64,000 nucleotides of DNA from Blumeriella jaapii (lineage: Eukaryota > Ascomycota > Leotiomycetes > Helotiales > Drepanopezizaceae). Below the pieces are notes generated by a model, which saw only the letters and a list, made by a program, of their open reading frames with translations, made no database searches and was not told the origin of the DNA. The position numbers and the translations under genes are program-made. Every line of letters begins with the position of its first letter. Position 1 is the stretch's first letter. The stretch is from positions 558,001 to 622,000 of the forward strand of contig VWND01000015.1 in NCBI GenBank assembly GCA_009599575.1. Direction: 5' to 3'. This document shows positions 41,072 through 55,215 of this stretch, one piece after another.

Positions 41072-43735
41072 ATGGCGCCGAAACAGAAGCTTCTGAAGTT
41101 ACCGAAATCGCTGATCGAGAAACTTGGAGGCGAAGGTACCTGAAACCAGGGAACTATCTGAGCTTGATTGCTAATCGGTAAGTAGATGTACTTTCTGATG
41201 GGCGCAAGAAGAGACCGAGAGCTGGGTCTAGAAAAGAGCTGCGCAAAGCTGCCAGAAGAGAAGAAGAACGCGAGGAGTGGGGCCCCTCCTGCGAAGCGGA
41301 TGAAGATATACCACTCAGCAGATCGCATTTCGCAAGCTAAATCGCCAGGCCAGGAGCCAGCGTCTGTATGCCCACCAGACGACGACACTGAGGATCAACC
41401 GCGGCCACAGCCTACCTCGAAGCAGACGAAATCAGCAGACTCGGAGCGACAGCACACCAAGAGACGACGATCTGTATCTCCGCCCTCAAAGTTGCCGAGA
41501 GCTGTCCGTGATAAGCTGGCCGAGGAGGATGCAGAAATCGCCGCTCTAGAAAAAAAACTGGGCCTCAAGGGCAAGAAGAGTCTGCCGCAGTCGTTCAAGG
41601 ATGATGGGCTCGATGAGCTGCTTGAGGGAGTAGGCGACGTGAACGGAGGAGATGAGGGTGTACAGCAGAAGAGAACGAGGAATGCCGAAGGGGACGAATG
41701 GCTGGAACGAAAACGGAGGGAGGCTCGAAATCTTGCCTCGGCGAAAACAGCAACAGAATCAGAAGAGAATCATGACGAGAGTGGATCTGATGATGAAATT
41801 ATGGAGGAAGGAGACAAGTTGGACGACGACGACGACGGCGCTTCTGATATGTCCTTGGACGGACCAGCATTTCCAGACGATGACTCGGAGGAAGACAAGA
41901 GTAACATGGGAGATGAGGAAATGCTTGATGTAAACAATGACTTTGACGGCTTTGATTCTGACGATGAGTTGGACGGACAGGCGCCTTCCGAGCCTACCAA
42001 AAGGGCTCGTGAGAATCCTTATGTCGCACCGAACACCGGCAAAGGTGCTCCTACCGACAAATATATCCCACCGTCATTACGAAGAGCAGTGTCCTCGGAC
42101 TCTGAAGATTTGGTACGCCTCCGTCGCCGAACGCAAGGATTAGTAAACAGACTCACGGAAGCCAACTTGATATCAATCTTAGGAGATGTTGAGAAACTTT
42201 ACCGCGAGAACCCGAGACAGCATGTCACATCTATGTTGGTTGATGTATTATTGACATCTGTTTGCGAGCCTGCTAGTTTACCCGACACTCTTATCATTCT
42301 TCATGCTGGTTTCATCGCTGCTATTTTCAAAATCATTGGAACGGATTTTGGTGCTCAAGTGATCCAGAGGATAGTTGAACTATTCAATGAAAATTATGCT
42401 CACGCTGCGGCTGTGGGCAGTAGTGGTCCAGCCGCTGCAACCTTCGACAGCAGCAAGGAGACGTCAAACTTGATCATGCTCTTGTCGGAGACGTACAACT
42501 TCCAAGTTGTAGGAAGCAATCTGATGTTTGATTACATTAGAATGTTCTTGGAGAAGCTTTCTGAGCTGAATGCCGAGTTACTGTTGAAGATCATCCGAGC
42601 ATCTGGACCCCAACTTCGGCAGGACGACCCATCGTCACTCAAAGGTATAGTTGCTATGCTCCGACCAGCTATTGAGAGCGCTGGTGGCGAGGCGAATATC
42701 TCGGTGCGGACGAAATTCATGATCGAGACGATCAATGATCTTAAGAACAACAAAATGAAAACCGGAGGAGCAGCTTCAGCAATCACATCTGAGCATACTA
42801 TTCGAATGAAGAAGATACTAGGATCCCTGAACACGAAAGCCATCAAGGGTAGCGAGCCTCTGCGAATCGGACTCAAGGATATTCGAGATTCCGACAAGAA
42901 GGGAAAATGGTGGCTGATAGGTGCCAGCTGGACTGGTAATGCGAATGAAGAAGTCAACGAGCCAGTATCGTCCGCACCTAATCGAAAGACTGCCGCCGCG
43001 GTGCAGGATGAGGGAACAGCAGATCTACAACACCTTGCGCGAGAATTAGGAATGAACACCGATATTCGTCGAGCCATCTTCATTACGATCATGTCTGCGA
43101 CGGATTTCCAGGACGCCTATCAACGACTGATGAAATTGAAGCTCAAGAAGGCACAAGAGGTCGAAATCCCCAAGGTTCTGATCCGTTGCGCACAGAGCGA
43201 GAAAAGCTACAACCCTTACTACACGCTGATTGCCAAGAAGGTGTGTGACAACAGGAAACTCAAGACGTCCTTCCAATACTGTCTATGGGACCTGCTCAAA
43301 ATGATGGGAGAGTCAGAGGAGAGCAACGCGGACCCTTACGAGGACGAGGAGGAGACTCTGGAAACCAGGCAAATTGTCAACCTTGCGAAGATGTTTGGCA
43401 CGTTGCTGGTCGACGGCAATTTAGCTCTAAAGGCACTCAAGAACCTCAATTTTAGCTACTTGCAAGCGAAGACCAAGACGTTCTTGGAGGTTTTCTTCAT
43501 CACAGTCCTTCTGCAATCCCAGGAGAAGTCTCCGACCAAGAGGGATAGGGAAGCTGTTATGAAGATATTCAGCCAGGCGAGGGATACGCCGCCGCTGATG
43601 GGGGGGTTGCAGTACTTTCTGAAGAAGGTTGTTGGCAAAACGGATATCGCGGGTGGGAAGGAGGAAAAGGCGACTGTGAAGTGGGCTTGTAAAGTAGTTG
43701 GAGATGCCCTTATGGCTTCGACTGTGGATGCATGA
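41072..43735 (+). CDS. SGD1: Sgd1/NOM1 family nucleolar protein (MIF4G and MA3 domains), one frame break
   Basis: Exons 41072-41135 and 41186-43735 joined by a 50-nt intron. Sgd1 is needed for 18S rRNA maturation in the nucleolus. N-terminal KQKLLKLPKSLIEKLGG and a basic SRKELRKAARRE segment are in the first frame; KNARSGAPPAKR and everything after lie in the next frame. The switch falls at a purine run, 41253-41270; removing one base gives 870 aa. Acidic region EEGDKLDDDDDGASDMS; YIPPSLRR precedes the MIF4G domain (LTEANLISILGDVEKLYRE to IETINDLKNNK), and the MA3 domain follows (DIRRAIFITIMSATDFQDA, SYNPYYTLIAKKVCD, TFLEVFFITVLLQ). Identity is secure from domain order. The break is probably an indel error. 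Confidence 0.92.
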
Positions 43736-44089
43736 ATCGTAGCAATCGTTACACTTGTTTTCGAGACTAAGTCTTGCTTATTTAGTGTTGGGTTTAACAC
43801 GAGAAGGGTGCCAGGCTGTTCGACAGAAGATTGGTCGAGCACACAGGGCCAATCTTTGGCAAATGTCACCCAATTAATCGGAATGTCTCGGATTTGATCA
43901 CTGCTTCAATATTGTTCTTTAACCATCTCAAAGTTGATCGCAGTAAAGGGATTATTTTTGGCAGGATGTAGCCTGTGCCCGGTCAAACACGGGCCGGCCC
44001 AAGCTCGTGCAGTTAAGCCGTGGCCATGCCCATCAAAACATTCCGTTCATCCCACGCTTTTCAAGTCAACCACAACTACCTTATACACC
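43736..44089. other. Intergenic between SGD1 and LPD1
   Basis: Short spacer with the SGD1 3' flank and LPD1 promoter. No feature recognised. Confidence 0.6.
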
Positions 44090-45840
<1,751 letters not shown>

Positions 45841-46311
45841 GCAAAATCCCTTTGTACAATAGGTAGTTAGGCGAAACGCAGGAGCTTTGCAACTGAACAA
45901 CCTACAGTACTATAAACCCCCACCCCCCTCATCCCCCGGTACTGTGACGTAAATAAATACAAGAAAAATACAATCGATACAATTAAAGCCATCAAAAGCC
46001 ATCAAAATCAAAATCAAAATCCTCGCAATCATTTCGAGAGATTATTTGTAGGTCAAATTCAAGACCATTTCTTTTCCTCACTTTTTCTCTTGAGCCGCAA
46101 CCAAAGCGTCCCGTGGGGCAAGTCCCAAGTAGGTAAGGTAGGAAATTAGGAGCTTCTTAGTAGCGGCGTTCTCGTCCGCATGAATTTCACCGAGCAAAGC
46201 ACTTTGATACTAAGTATTCTTCAAACCTTCGCAACGTTGCCAGCGCGTTTAAAATCTTGAATGCTACTCATCGACTCAGCATCCGTGTCACTGGCTTCGA
46301 TACATGAGGCC
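45841..46311. other. Intergenic; AAAATC repeats
   Basis: Contains short AAAATC tandem units (about 45996-46021). No gene seen. An in-frame ATG at 46261 could extend the next gene by 17 codons. Confidence 0.6.
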
Positions 46312-48052
46312 ATGTCTTTCAAGATCGCCCGGCGCCGGACAGAGCCTTTGTTGTCTAGAAGACGTGTCGAGGGCTTGATAGCAGATGGCCGGTCAATCAT
46401 CATCGTCAACCAGGCGGTACTGAAGGTCGATCCATGGCTTAAATATCATCCAGGAGGCGTCAAAGCCATCCAACACATGGTTGGCAGAGACGCGACAGAC
46501 GAAGTGACCGCGTAGGTTTCTTGTCATACTACCCCGAAGCCCTTTTGAACTGATGCTTGCTGTGTAGGCTGCATTCCCCAGAAGCACGAAATCAAATGGA
46601 AAGATATACAATCGGACGAATTGAAGGCCGTTGGATCAATTTCGTCCCTCCGATCCAAGGCGGAAGGTTTCGACCATATTGCGAGGGCACGTCAAATGCG
46701 GAGGAAGAAGAGGACATCGCTGACGGCAGACTACGAGCTCTGATATCTCGCGAACCCCTTCTCCGATATTCGAAATCGCAGATACCTCAGTTCGCCGACG
46801 CATACAATCAAGGGATGACCCTTCACAATCTTCTGCCTCATCTGTGTCTTCCGTGACAGATGCAGACGATGGCATGTCTTACTTAGACGCCCAAACCAAA
46901 GAGCAGATCGATCTAGACCTCTCCAAATATCCGTCTCTGGACCTTGATACTCAGGATGAGATCATTGCAAAGTACCGTCTGCTAGACCAGCGATTGCGCG
47001 ACGAGCATCTCTACGATTGCAACTACATCGCCTACGCTATTGAAGCCTGCCGTTATACATTCCTCTTCTGTGGGATGCTGCTTTTCTTAAAATTAGGATG
47101 GTACGCTACCAGTGGCTTGTTTTTGGGTTGTCTCTGGCATCAGTTGGTTTTCACGGTGCATGATGCAGGACATATGGGTATTACCCACAATTTCCACGTC
47201 GATACGACGATTGGAATCATTATTGCCGATTTCATTGGTGGCCTGTCTGTTTGCTGGTGGAAACGAAACCACAACGTCCATCATATTGTCACAAACTCTC
47301 CAGAGCACGATCCGGATATCGAGCACATGCCCTTCTTCGCTATTTCTCATCGATTCCTGCAATCGCTCTCATCGACCTTCTATGACCGTGTCATGCCTTA
47401 CGATGCTTTTGCTCAATTTATTTTGCCATACCAAGCATATCTTTACTACCCAATTCTTACTTTTGGAAGATTCAACCTCTATGTGCTTTCCTGGGAGCAT
47501 CTCATTCGAGGCCTGGGGCCTAAGAAGGGGCCTGCGTGGTGGCATCGATGGCTAGAGGTTACTGGCCAAATTTTCTTCTGGTATTGGTTTGGTTATGTCA
47601 TTATGTACAAAACCATCCCAACTGCCTCAGGACGCTGGGCTTTTCTCATGGTCAGCCATATGATCACTATGCCCTTGCACGCCCAGATAACCTTATCTCA
47701 CTTCGCCATGAGCAGTGCAGAGCTTGGGCCAAACGAGTCTTTTCCTCAGAAAATGTTGCGCACTACCATGGACATCGACTGTCCCCCGTGGTTGGACTTC
47801 TTCCATGGTGGTTTACAATTCCAGGCCATCCACCACCTTTTCCCAAGGATGCCAAGGCACAATCTTCGCCGAGCCCAAAAGCTCGTGCAAGAGTTTTGCA
47901 CCGATGTTGGCATCCCTTACGCGCTCTATGGATTTGTCGATGGAAACAAACAGGTCATAGGAAAGCTTGGTGAGGTGGGCCGGCAGGCGTCTATTCTTGC
48001 CAAGTGTCAGCGAGTCGCTGCTGAGAAAGGGAATGTCTTGCATGGGCATTGA
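46312..48052 (+). CDS. Cytochrome b5-fusion delta-8 sphingolipid desaturase, one frame break
   Basis: Exons 46312-46511 and 46568-48052. Introduces the delta-8 double bond in the sphingoid base of fungal glucosylceramides, in the ER. N-terminal cytochrome b5 domain with heme motif WLKYHPGGVKAI; the desaturase domain has the three histidine boxes HDAGH, HNVHH and QAIHH and membrane segments (YTFLFCGMLLFLKLGWY, IGIIIADFIGGLSV). The linker is acidic (EEEEDIA) then switches frame near 46715-46728; the correct continuation reads SRTPSPIFEIAD...SQSSASSVSSVTDADDG. Exons total 1685, so one added base gives 561 aa, usual for the family. The delta-8 assignment rests on the GRIEGRW...QGGRFRPY linker and family resemblance; a related front-end desaturase is possible. 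Start could be 46261. Confidence 0.88.
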
Positions 48053-50352
48053 GCTTTGAGCATCGAAATCGACGAGAATAACACTCTTGGTGTTATCCGG
48101 TTTCGTATCTGAGAAAGCTTGCATCGAGAAGATGTGCCGTCGTATTCGAAATGCCAATAATGAAAAGGCTCCAGTTCAGCAGTCCTCGTTGATGTGACAC
48201 AATACGCAGTTTCGCATGTGCTGGAATTTGTGTATCTCTCCTGATCGTAAGATACCAGAAACCAGCTTCGAGAGCTCCCGATCTACATGGATACCCATCT
48301 GTGAATTTGCCTGAAGCCTCTTTTTTTGCGGATTCCTGCTTTGAATTAATGCTTTTTACTTTTCGCTGTAGCTTCTGTCTTCCGACGTCCCTACACTCTA
48401 CCGTGGAATTTCTCTTTGGGTATGCATATAATTCTACGGACCCATCCGCCTCTCTGTTTTGCTCCGGGCTCCGATAGAGAGGCGGACCGGCTGTTAGTGG
48501 AAGCACTTTGATTGAATGTCTTTTTTATGCTATCGAAAGGAAACGTCCCTCAAAAAATTGGAAGAATCGTGATTGAGGAAGAAAGCTGTGCGCTTAGTGC
48601 TGACTGTCAGCCGCCGGGAAACCTGCACGGCGAACTGATGCTCACTTTGATCCCTAGAGGATACGTGGACGCCTCTGCCATGCATTGCAGGTTTGTTAGG
48701 TTTTTAAGTACGTTTTCAGAGATCGCGCTTACATAGTCGGTCCTATCAGGCAGGTTGGTGTTGTCTCCTTTGCGTCTCCGCTGAGCAGAAGATTGCTAGC
48801 CTATCGATTTCTACCTCAAAAAGCAAGTCATCGACAAGCCCTCGAATTCCGGGAACGTATTTGCCATATCCGAAAGCATGCATCGAGGATGAGATGCGCA
48901 TGGCCTAGGGTGAGGCCGAGCATCATATGGAAAACATTTCCAGAAAAAGTAAACAGGCCTTTCCCACATGGCATAGACATTGATATATGTCCCCAACGGA
49001 ATTCGTCCTAGATGTGACCTACGAGTTCCATCGTCCTTCGAAATCACTTTACAACTTCGCCCCTCCAAACTCGTTCTCCAGGCAATCAACATAGTCTGCA
49101 CCACCCCTGAGTAAACTGCGATACAACTTGATAAGTACTGTTCACCATGACGCTTCACGATCTGAAATCAGTTGAGAGGATTGCAAGAGCGAAGGGCGCC
49201 GATGTAAGTCTATTCGAATCCTATCAGTTCCCGAGTCAAGATTGACAAGTGAATGTAGTCACGCGATGCCAGAGCAGCCTAAAGGGCTGTTGAGAGTCGT
49301 CGTCGAACAGCCGCTGAAGGGCAGGCCTCGGGCGGTCTAAGTGACAATCGGGGCAGTGGTCGAGCGGAGTGTAGCAGCAACAACCGATCCGGGACACGAC
49401 GCTCTAGCTTCGAGCCCTGCGATGGTTGCGTATGCCATGCTTGGCGATACTCTTCATCGAAGCCTTTGCTGATATTCCAATGATCTAGTGGAAGCGGGCG
49501 CTCGACTTGAGGTGAGAGAACATGGTAGGTTCAGGCTGGCTACCTTGAAGCTTGCTAGCTCGTGCATGAAAGAGGACTGTTTGGTAGTGATATATGCAGG
49601 GAGTTCATGGCTGTGTTTGCAAAGACGCTCCTTTAGTCTTTCTGGCGGATGATGCGGAGAGAGTCCTTTGGACCCCGATAGGTATCGACGAATGAAGTTC
49701 TCTACTAGTCATTGGAGACACCTTGTGTATGCTCAACGCTATCTGGAATTGGAGCGGCCATCTTTTCGTGACTGGTCAGCATGACCTTCCTCCGAATACT
49801 GGGTACTCATCTCATCATCGAGATCTCCCCTTGGCTGCAGGCAGAGACAGGATCCAGCCTGCAGTCCCTGCCACTAGCCCATCGTCCCGAACCTTGTCGC
49901 TTGAAAGTTATCCGATGTGCGATACGTCAATTGCTAAGACGATGGTAGTCATGTGATATCCCAAGCAGCATTGCTCCAAGTCGAATCATAGGTGTTGCTT
50001 CAAGTCGAATGCAATCGCTTCCGTTCCATTGTCAACATCGGCAATTTCCAGGCGACCCGCATCGGCCGGCAACTATGCCTGCCTACGGTGTAGGCGAAGA
50101 TGGAAACCAAGAAAGCAAACTAACTTACATACATACATGCCTACGCCTAGTCAGCACCTACGGTACATTACTGTAGGAGTGGAAGTCAACGCTGCTCGTG
50201 AGTCTGCCATGTCCTCCGTGCACGTTGGGTCGAGTCGGCATTCGATGGAAAGCACGCCAAGCGCCGGCTCCTCGGAAGGCGGCCGGGCCCGAGTGCACAG
50301 CTGGTCTGGCACTGGGGCCGGCGTTGGAAGCCGAAGCCAGTGGCCGAAGAGT

Positions 50353-50410
50353 GCCGTACCGTACCGTACCGTGCCGTGCCGTGCCGTACCGCGCCGCGCC
50401 CGCGCCCGCG
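50353..50410. repeat. GTACC/GTGCC pentamer array
   Basis: Tandem pentamers CCGTA, CCGTG and CCGCG, about ten units, grading from GTAC- to GC-rich. It makes spurious open frames on both strands. Confidence 0.8.
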
Positions 50411-50684
50411 ACCATTGTCCCTTCCGTCCCGTTTTCCAGAGCGCAGAGTACGATGAGTAATGTACTTCCTGTACTGGATACTTCCTTCCCTCCTCTTCCG
50501 CGCGGACACGAACACTTGCCGTATCTACCCTCGTTGAGCTCCTGCCTGCTTGGCAGTCCAGTCGGTGGCCCCAGATCACGTGCTCTATGTGCATCGGCAT
50601 CTGGTCTTGTCGTGTTCCCTGCTTTGGGCCCGTGGTCTCCTCGAGCTCAACCTCTCGACTTGACCTCACCTCACCGACCATCTA

Positions 50685-50757
50685 CTTCTTCCTCTCCCTC
50701 TCCCTCCCCCTCTTCCTCTTCTCCTCCTCCTCCTCCTTCTTCTTCTCTTTCTCCTTC
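50685..50757. promoter_or_regulatory. Pyrimidine tract in the VAC14 upstream region
   Basis: About 70 bp almost entirely C and T on the plus strand, ending 51 bp before the VAC14 ATG. Such CT-rich tracts precede transcription starts in many filamentous fungi; this role is inferred. Confidence 0.5.
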
Positions 50758-50808
50758 GTGGCTGGCTTTCGCGCATAACATGTCCCCTACATCTAGCTGA
50801 TTCTCACC

Positions 50809-53800
50809 ATGGAGCAGAGCGTCCAGCGTGCGCTGAACGACAAGCTCTACGATAAGCGCAAAGTTGGAGCTCTTGAGTAGGCACTTCACCAACCCCCCCC
50901 TCCCCCTCCAGAATGTCCTAATCACCTCAAGCTAACGGGCTCTGCTCACTCAAGCCTCGAGCGCTCCATTCGAGATCTCACCGCTGCAAAGGATTTCGAC
51001 AGGATCAAGGCCATCATTCAGCAGCTCTGCAATGAGTATGCCTATGCCGTTCACGCCCCACACGCGCGGAATGGAGGCCTCATTGGACTGGCTGCGGCAG
51101 CTATTGCACTAGGACCGGTATTCCCTGCTCTTCTGATGTTTATGAGTCTGCTCGTAGAGCTATCCATGCAAGTCATGTGGCTGACGATACAACCCAGGAC
51201 TTGGCACGGTATCTGGATGAGATCGTCCCTCCTGTGCTGGCTTGCTTTACCGATCAAGATGCCCGTGTGCGCTACTATGCGTGTGAGAGTATGTACAATA
51301 TTGCCAAGGTCGCCAAGGGTGAAGTGCTGCCTTATTTCAATGACATTTTTGATGCGCTGTGTAAAGTGCGTCGCCAATCCTGCTCCGCCCCTTCGAGCCA
51401 TCGTACTTGACTGATGTAGATGTAGTTGGGTGCGGACTCGGAACTGTCCGTTAAGAACGGCGCTGAGCTGCTGGATCGTTTGATCAAAGACATTGTATCC
51501 GAATCGGCAGCGACATATGTCTCAATACTCCAAACCACAGAAGATCCGTCGGTAGAGAACGACAAAGAAACGCCAGATGAGTCCGTAGATCTACCCACAG
51601 CCTTCTCGCTGGCTCACTTCATCCCTCTGCTCAAGGAGAGAATCTACGTGATCAACCCGTTCACCAGAACTTTCTTGGTGGGTTGGATTACATTACTGGA
51701 CTCTATTCCGGATCTGGAGCTCGTGGCCTACCTTCCGGAATTCCTCAGTGGACTATTCAAGTTCCTCAGCGATCCGAATCGAGATGTTCATGTCGCCACC
51801 CAAGGAGCTCTGGAGAGATTTCTCAGCGAAATCAAGCGGATCTCCCGAATCAAGAAAGGAATTGCGGAAAGTCGAAAGACTCGCAGTGACGGGAAGAGAA
51901 AACGTTCAGTGTCAATGGATAGCGAGATCTCGGCAGGTCTCGGAGCTGGCGCTGATGAAGGCTCCGATAGTGGCGATGACAATGATGCTAGTGACGATGA
52001 TTGGATCCCGGGACAAGATGTCCAGGTAAATCATAAGGAAATTCTTGAAGTACTCACGGCCAACCTCGATTCGCCCTTAGGTATTTTGGTCTCTTGGCTT
52101 CTGTGACGTTGCAGCTAATCATCTGCAGAGGAGGATAGTCTACTGGAGTCCCTTCGGTGGATTGTCGATTTTCTCGAAATTTGTCCCGAGGAGGTGCTGC
52201 CCTTCGCGCCTAAAATTCTAGCCCACCTGCTACCAGCTATGGCTAGTGGCGTCGAAACGATCCGACTCGCAGCGTCCAGAGTCAATACCTCGCTCATGAA
52301 TTACGTGGTGTCACTGGGCGATGAGGGTGCGCCTGCAGAATCGACCACTGGACTATCCAAGATACCCACGTCAGTCGTGCGTGACACAGCTGGCCACGAG
52401 AGAAGCTCCTCTACCAACACCCGTGGATCTATCTCTAACTCTCGCGAAATGGAAAGCGCGTCGGATGTTCAATCACCACCTCCTGCATACAAGACTCCGT
52501 CGCCTTCTTCACCAGTTCAGCCACAGGTTGACCTTGATTATGCGGCAGCTGTCAATTCACTCACCCTACTCTTCTTGAACGACCATGAAGCTACGAGAGT
52601 CGCGGCCCTGTCGTGGCTTCTCATGTTGCATAGAAAAGCTCCTAGAAAAGTACTCGCTTTCAACGACGGCACATTTCCAGCCCTCCTTAAGACACTTTCG
52701 GATCCAGCAGAAGCAGTAGTTACACGAGATCTCCAGCTACTCTCCCAGATATCGAGAAATAGTGGGGACGACTACTTTAGTTCTTTCATGGAGAGTCTCT
52801 TGCAGCTATTCTCAACCGATCGGAAGCTGCTCGAGACTCGCGGAAATTTGATTATCCGCCAGCTTTGTGTCAGCCTCAGTGCTGAGAGAATTTACCGCAC
52901 CCTAGCGGATTGCATAGAGAAGGAAGAGGATGTCGAGTTTGCAAGCATCATGGTACAGAACTTGAACAACAACCTCATCACAGCGCCAGAGCTAGCCGAG
53001 CTTAGGAAACGACTTCGTAACCTGGAGACCAAAGATGGCCAAACATTTTTCGTGACTCTATTCAGGTCGTGGTGCTACAATGCTGTGGCAACCTTTTCAC
53101 TATGTCTTCTTGCTCAGGCATACGAGCAAGCATACAACCTTCTCCAGATATTGTAAGCGATCTTATTTACAGATGGCGAATTTGTGCTGACATGACCTGC
53201 ACCAGTGCGGAACTCGAAATGACTGTCAATATGCTTATTCAGATAGACAAGCTGGTCCAGCTGCTCGAGTCTCCGGTTTTCACTTGTGTGTATCGTGGTA
53301 CATTCTTCAGTTGCATGCTAATGGAGCCTAGATCTTCGACTACAACTGCTAGAACCGGAGAAACACCCAAATCTTTACAAGTGCCTTTACGGCCTTCTTA
53401 TGTTGCTACCCCAATCTTCTGCATTTGCAGCTCTCAAGAACAGACTGAACAGTGTGAGCGCAATAGGCTACCTGCACATTGCACCTAGAGCGTACGTATC
53501 TCAATCTCGTAATAATAGTGTCGTCGAGGCTATTTCTACATTCCATTTCCATCAACGTCAAAAGAGTGGTGAGACTCATGCGTCTTCGTTTAGCACGCCT
53601 TCGAATTCTGGGCCCTCAAGCTTTGACAGATCCAGCCGACTCAAAGGTAGGGACGAGGGCAGTATCCGGTGGAATGAGCTACTGGAAAAATTCAGAATTG
53701 TCCAAGATCGTGCGAGAAGAGCAGCAAAAAGGTCCGGTGGAGACTTTGATGATGGACTGGGGATGATGTCGGATCCGCGAGCGGGAGAAGGGCTGGACTC

Positions 53801-53966
53801 AAGGGCATTCAAGGACATGACTCGACTACCAGGGCCACCGCAAAGCGGCAAAGATACAACAACAGCCCCGACTGCGGCGCAGCCCACAGCGAATAAATCG
53901 AAGTCAAGCTTGGGAAAATTTGGGCGGTTAGGAGGAGCAGTTTCTGGAACACGACCCAAGAAATGA
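50809..53966 (+). CDS. VAC14: Vac14, scaffold of the Fab1 PI(3,5)P2 kinase complex
   Basis: Seven exons: 50809-50876, 50955-51117, 51198-51365, 51426-52080, 52129-53152, 53206-53285, 53332-53966; 2793 nt, 930 aa. HEAT-repeat protein that holds Fab1 kinase and Fig4 phosphatase at the vacuole. N-terminal block: NGGLIGLAAAAIALG, then YLDEIVPPVLACFTDQDARVRYYACESMYNIAKVAKGEV, the hallmark start of Vac14. Middle HEAT repeats (RTFLVGWITLLDSIPDLEL) with acidic inserts (DEGSDSGDDNDASDDDW) and a Ser/Pro-rich linker. The Fig4-binding domain (FRSWCYNAVATFSLCLLAQAYEQAY, MLIQIDKLVQLLESPVF, YLRLQLLEPEKHPNLYK) is rebuilt across introns 5 and 6. The stretch between IAPRA and SSFDRSSRLKGR might hold an unspliced in-frame intron (GTACGT near 53491). 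C-terminus basic. No frame break. Confidence 0.95.
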
Positions 53967-54033
53967 TTGTGGACACAGACTGCATCGTGCTGCAGCAATC
54001 ACTCAAGACTTGTAATGTAGATAGAAAGTGTCG

Positions 54034-54916
54034 TCATGACCTTGTTTTCATGGGACTCTCCCGTTCCACCAGACCTTCAAACATGCTGTCTCTCTGCATA
54101 GTCAAATCTCGCAGTTCGACCCTTAGACTTTCTAACTCGAGCCTAGCTAAATCTGTATCTTGCGGCAGACCGTGATAACTCTTGACTTGTGCTTCTAGAT
54201 CTTTCACGGTTTCCATCAAAGCCTTGAACTTGTCTTCTTCAACCTTCACGTCGTCAATAGTAATCCTCGTGCCTGCGCCCGTCCTCAATGAAGCCACTCG
54301 GTCTTTCAACTCCGGAAGTTTCGAAGACAAAGCTCTGGTCCTCCTCTGGTAGTCGGTCGTCTGCTTCGTCAGATCCGCTGACGGCTGATACATATCCTCT
54401 TGCAAATTCTGGTTGAGAGCATTGATACTCTCGAGCTCCTCGATCAAATGCGCTTCTAAAATCGATATCCGCTCACTCGCTTGGTCGAGATCATAAGATG
54501 CGACTTGCAGGTCAAGAAGAGCCCTTCCCAGCCGATCAATCGTGGGGATTGGCTGACCTAAGGTCACACTCAGCGCAGAGAACGTCTCGAGACTGGCCAG
54601 CCCCTCGCGCGTCAGAGACTCTTCCAACGAGGTCAGGAGCTCGGTGTAGGGATCGGCGTCTTCTTTGGCCTGGAGGTCTTGTAGGGCTTTGGCTTCGACG
54701 CGGGCGAGCAGGTCGCGTTCTTCATCTGCGGTATCGTTGAGAGCGGCGAGCGAGAAGGGCCTTCAGGGTGTCGTTGTTGCGCTCGAATGATGGCGGTGTT
54801 CTACCGTTGAATTTGGTGGAGAGCCAGTCGTCGATGTAGTTCCAGTCTTTGGCTGTAGCGAGCTGCTGACGGGCTACGGAGGGGGAGAAGATGGCCCCGG
54901 GGGAGAGATGTGCCAT
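54034..54916 (-). CDS. HAUS1: HAUS augmin-like complex subunit 1 homologue, one frame break
   Basis: Intronless. Starts MAHLSPGAIFSPSVARQQ and has WNYIDDWLSTKF...PPSFERNNDTLKALL, matching the HAUS1 N-terminus, followed by long coiled coil (LDQASERISILEAHLIEELES, RIKVEEDKFKALMETV-like heptads) and a final DLARLELESLRVELRDLTMQRD helix. Augmin recruits gamma-tubulin to spindle microtubules for branching nucleation; fungal members exist in filamentous ascomycetes but not budding yeast. The frame shifts at about 54741-54757: the first frame reads into RRSQRYRR and stops, the next gives AALNDTADEERDLLARVEAK. Length 883; removing one base gives 293 aa. Family assignment is by similarity of the N-terminus and coiled-coil layout. 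Ends 67 bp from the VAC14 stop, tail to tail. Confidence 0.75.
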
Positions 54917-55215
54917 TGCTGCGTCGTGGGTTTCTCAATGTGTAGTGTTGCGCCTGTGTAGGTACCTTATGTAATGCCGTTCAGCCTCGCCGATACATCG
55001 AGATCCCCGGACCCGATTAGTGGGACGCGCGGGCTAAACGAGGAAACATGCGCTAAACCGAGACGAGGCTTCAGGACACCTCACACTACAACTAAACCAA
55101 CATCTATAAAGAGCCACTCTTGCTCCCCTGCTTGCCTTACTTCAATTCTCTCAATGTCTACCCTCTGATCCCGAACTGTTTCTCTTTTCTTGCACCTTAT
55201 TCCACAGCAACAACC
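54917..55215. promoter_or_regulatory. Divergent promoter of HAUS1 and P58-like gene
   Basis: About 300 bp between two start codons. Contains CT-rich sequence close to the P58-like start. No specific ER-stress element is recognised. Confidence 0.5.

Larger units (their letters stand above)
48053..50808. other. Gene-poor interval before VAC14
   Basis: No gene assigned. Open frames at 48093-48506 (-), 48811-49158 (-) and 48512-48736 (+) have no recognised content. An ATG at 49147 with 19 codons followed by GTAAGT looks like a first exon but no continuation was found. At 50353-50410 there is a GTACC/GTGCC/GCGCC array, and at 50685-50757 a pyrimidine tract just before VAC14. Confidence 0.55.

Noticed and set aside
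48811..49158. 115-codon minus-strand open frame
   Set aside because: No recognisable motif; first codon is not supported by any neighbouring exon.
49147..49204. ATG with 19 codons followed by a good GTAAGT donor
   Set aside because: No acceptor leading to a sustained open frame or recognisable protein was found downstream.
49340..49425. tRNA-like A-box (TGGTCGAGCGG) and weak B-box (CTTCGAGCCC)
   Set aside because: No acceptor stem or T-stem can be paired around them.
50151..50681. Overlapping open frames on both strands near the GTACC array
   Set aside because: Generated by tandem repeats (Arg/Ala/Pro or Val/Pro/Tyr repeats) with no domain.
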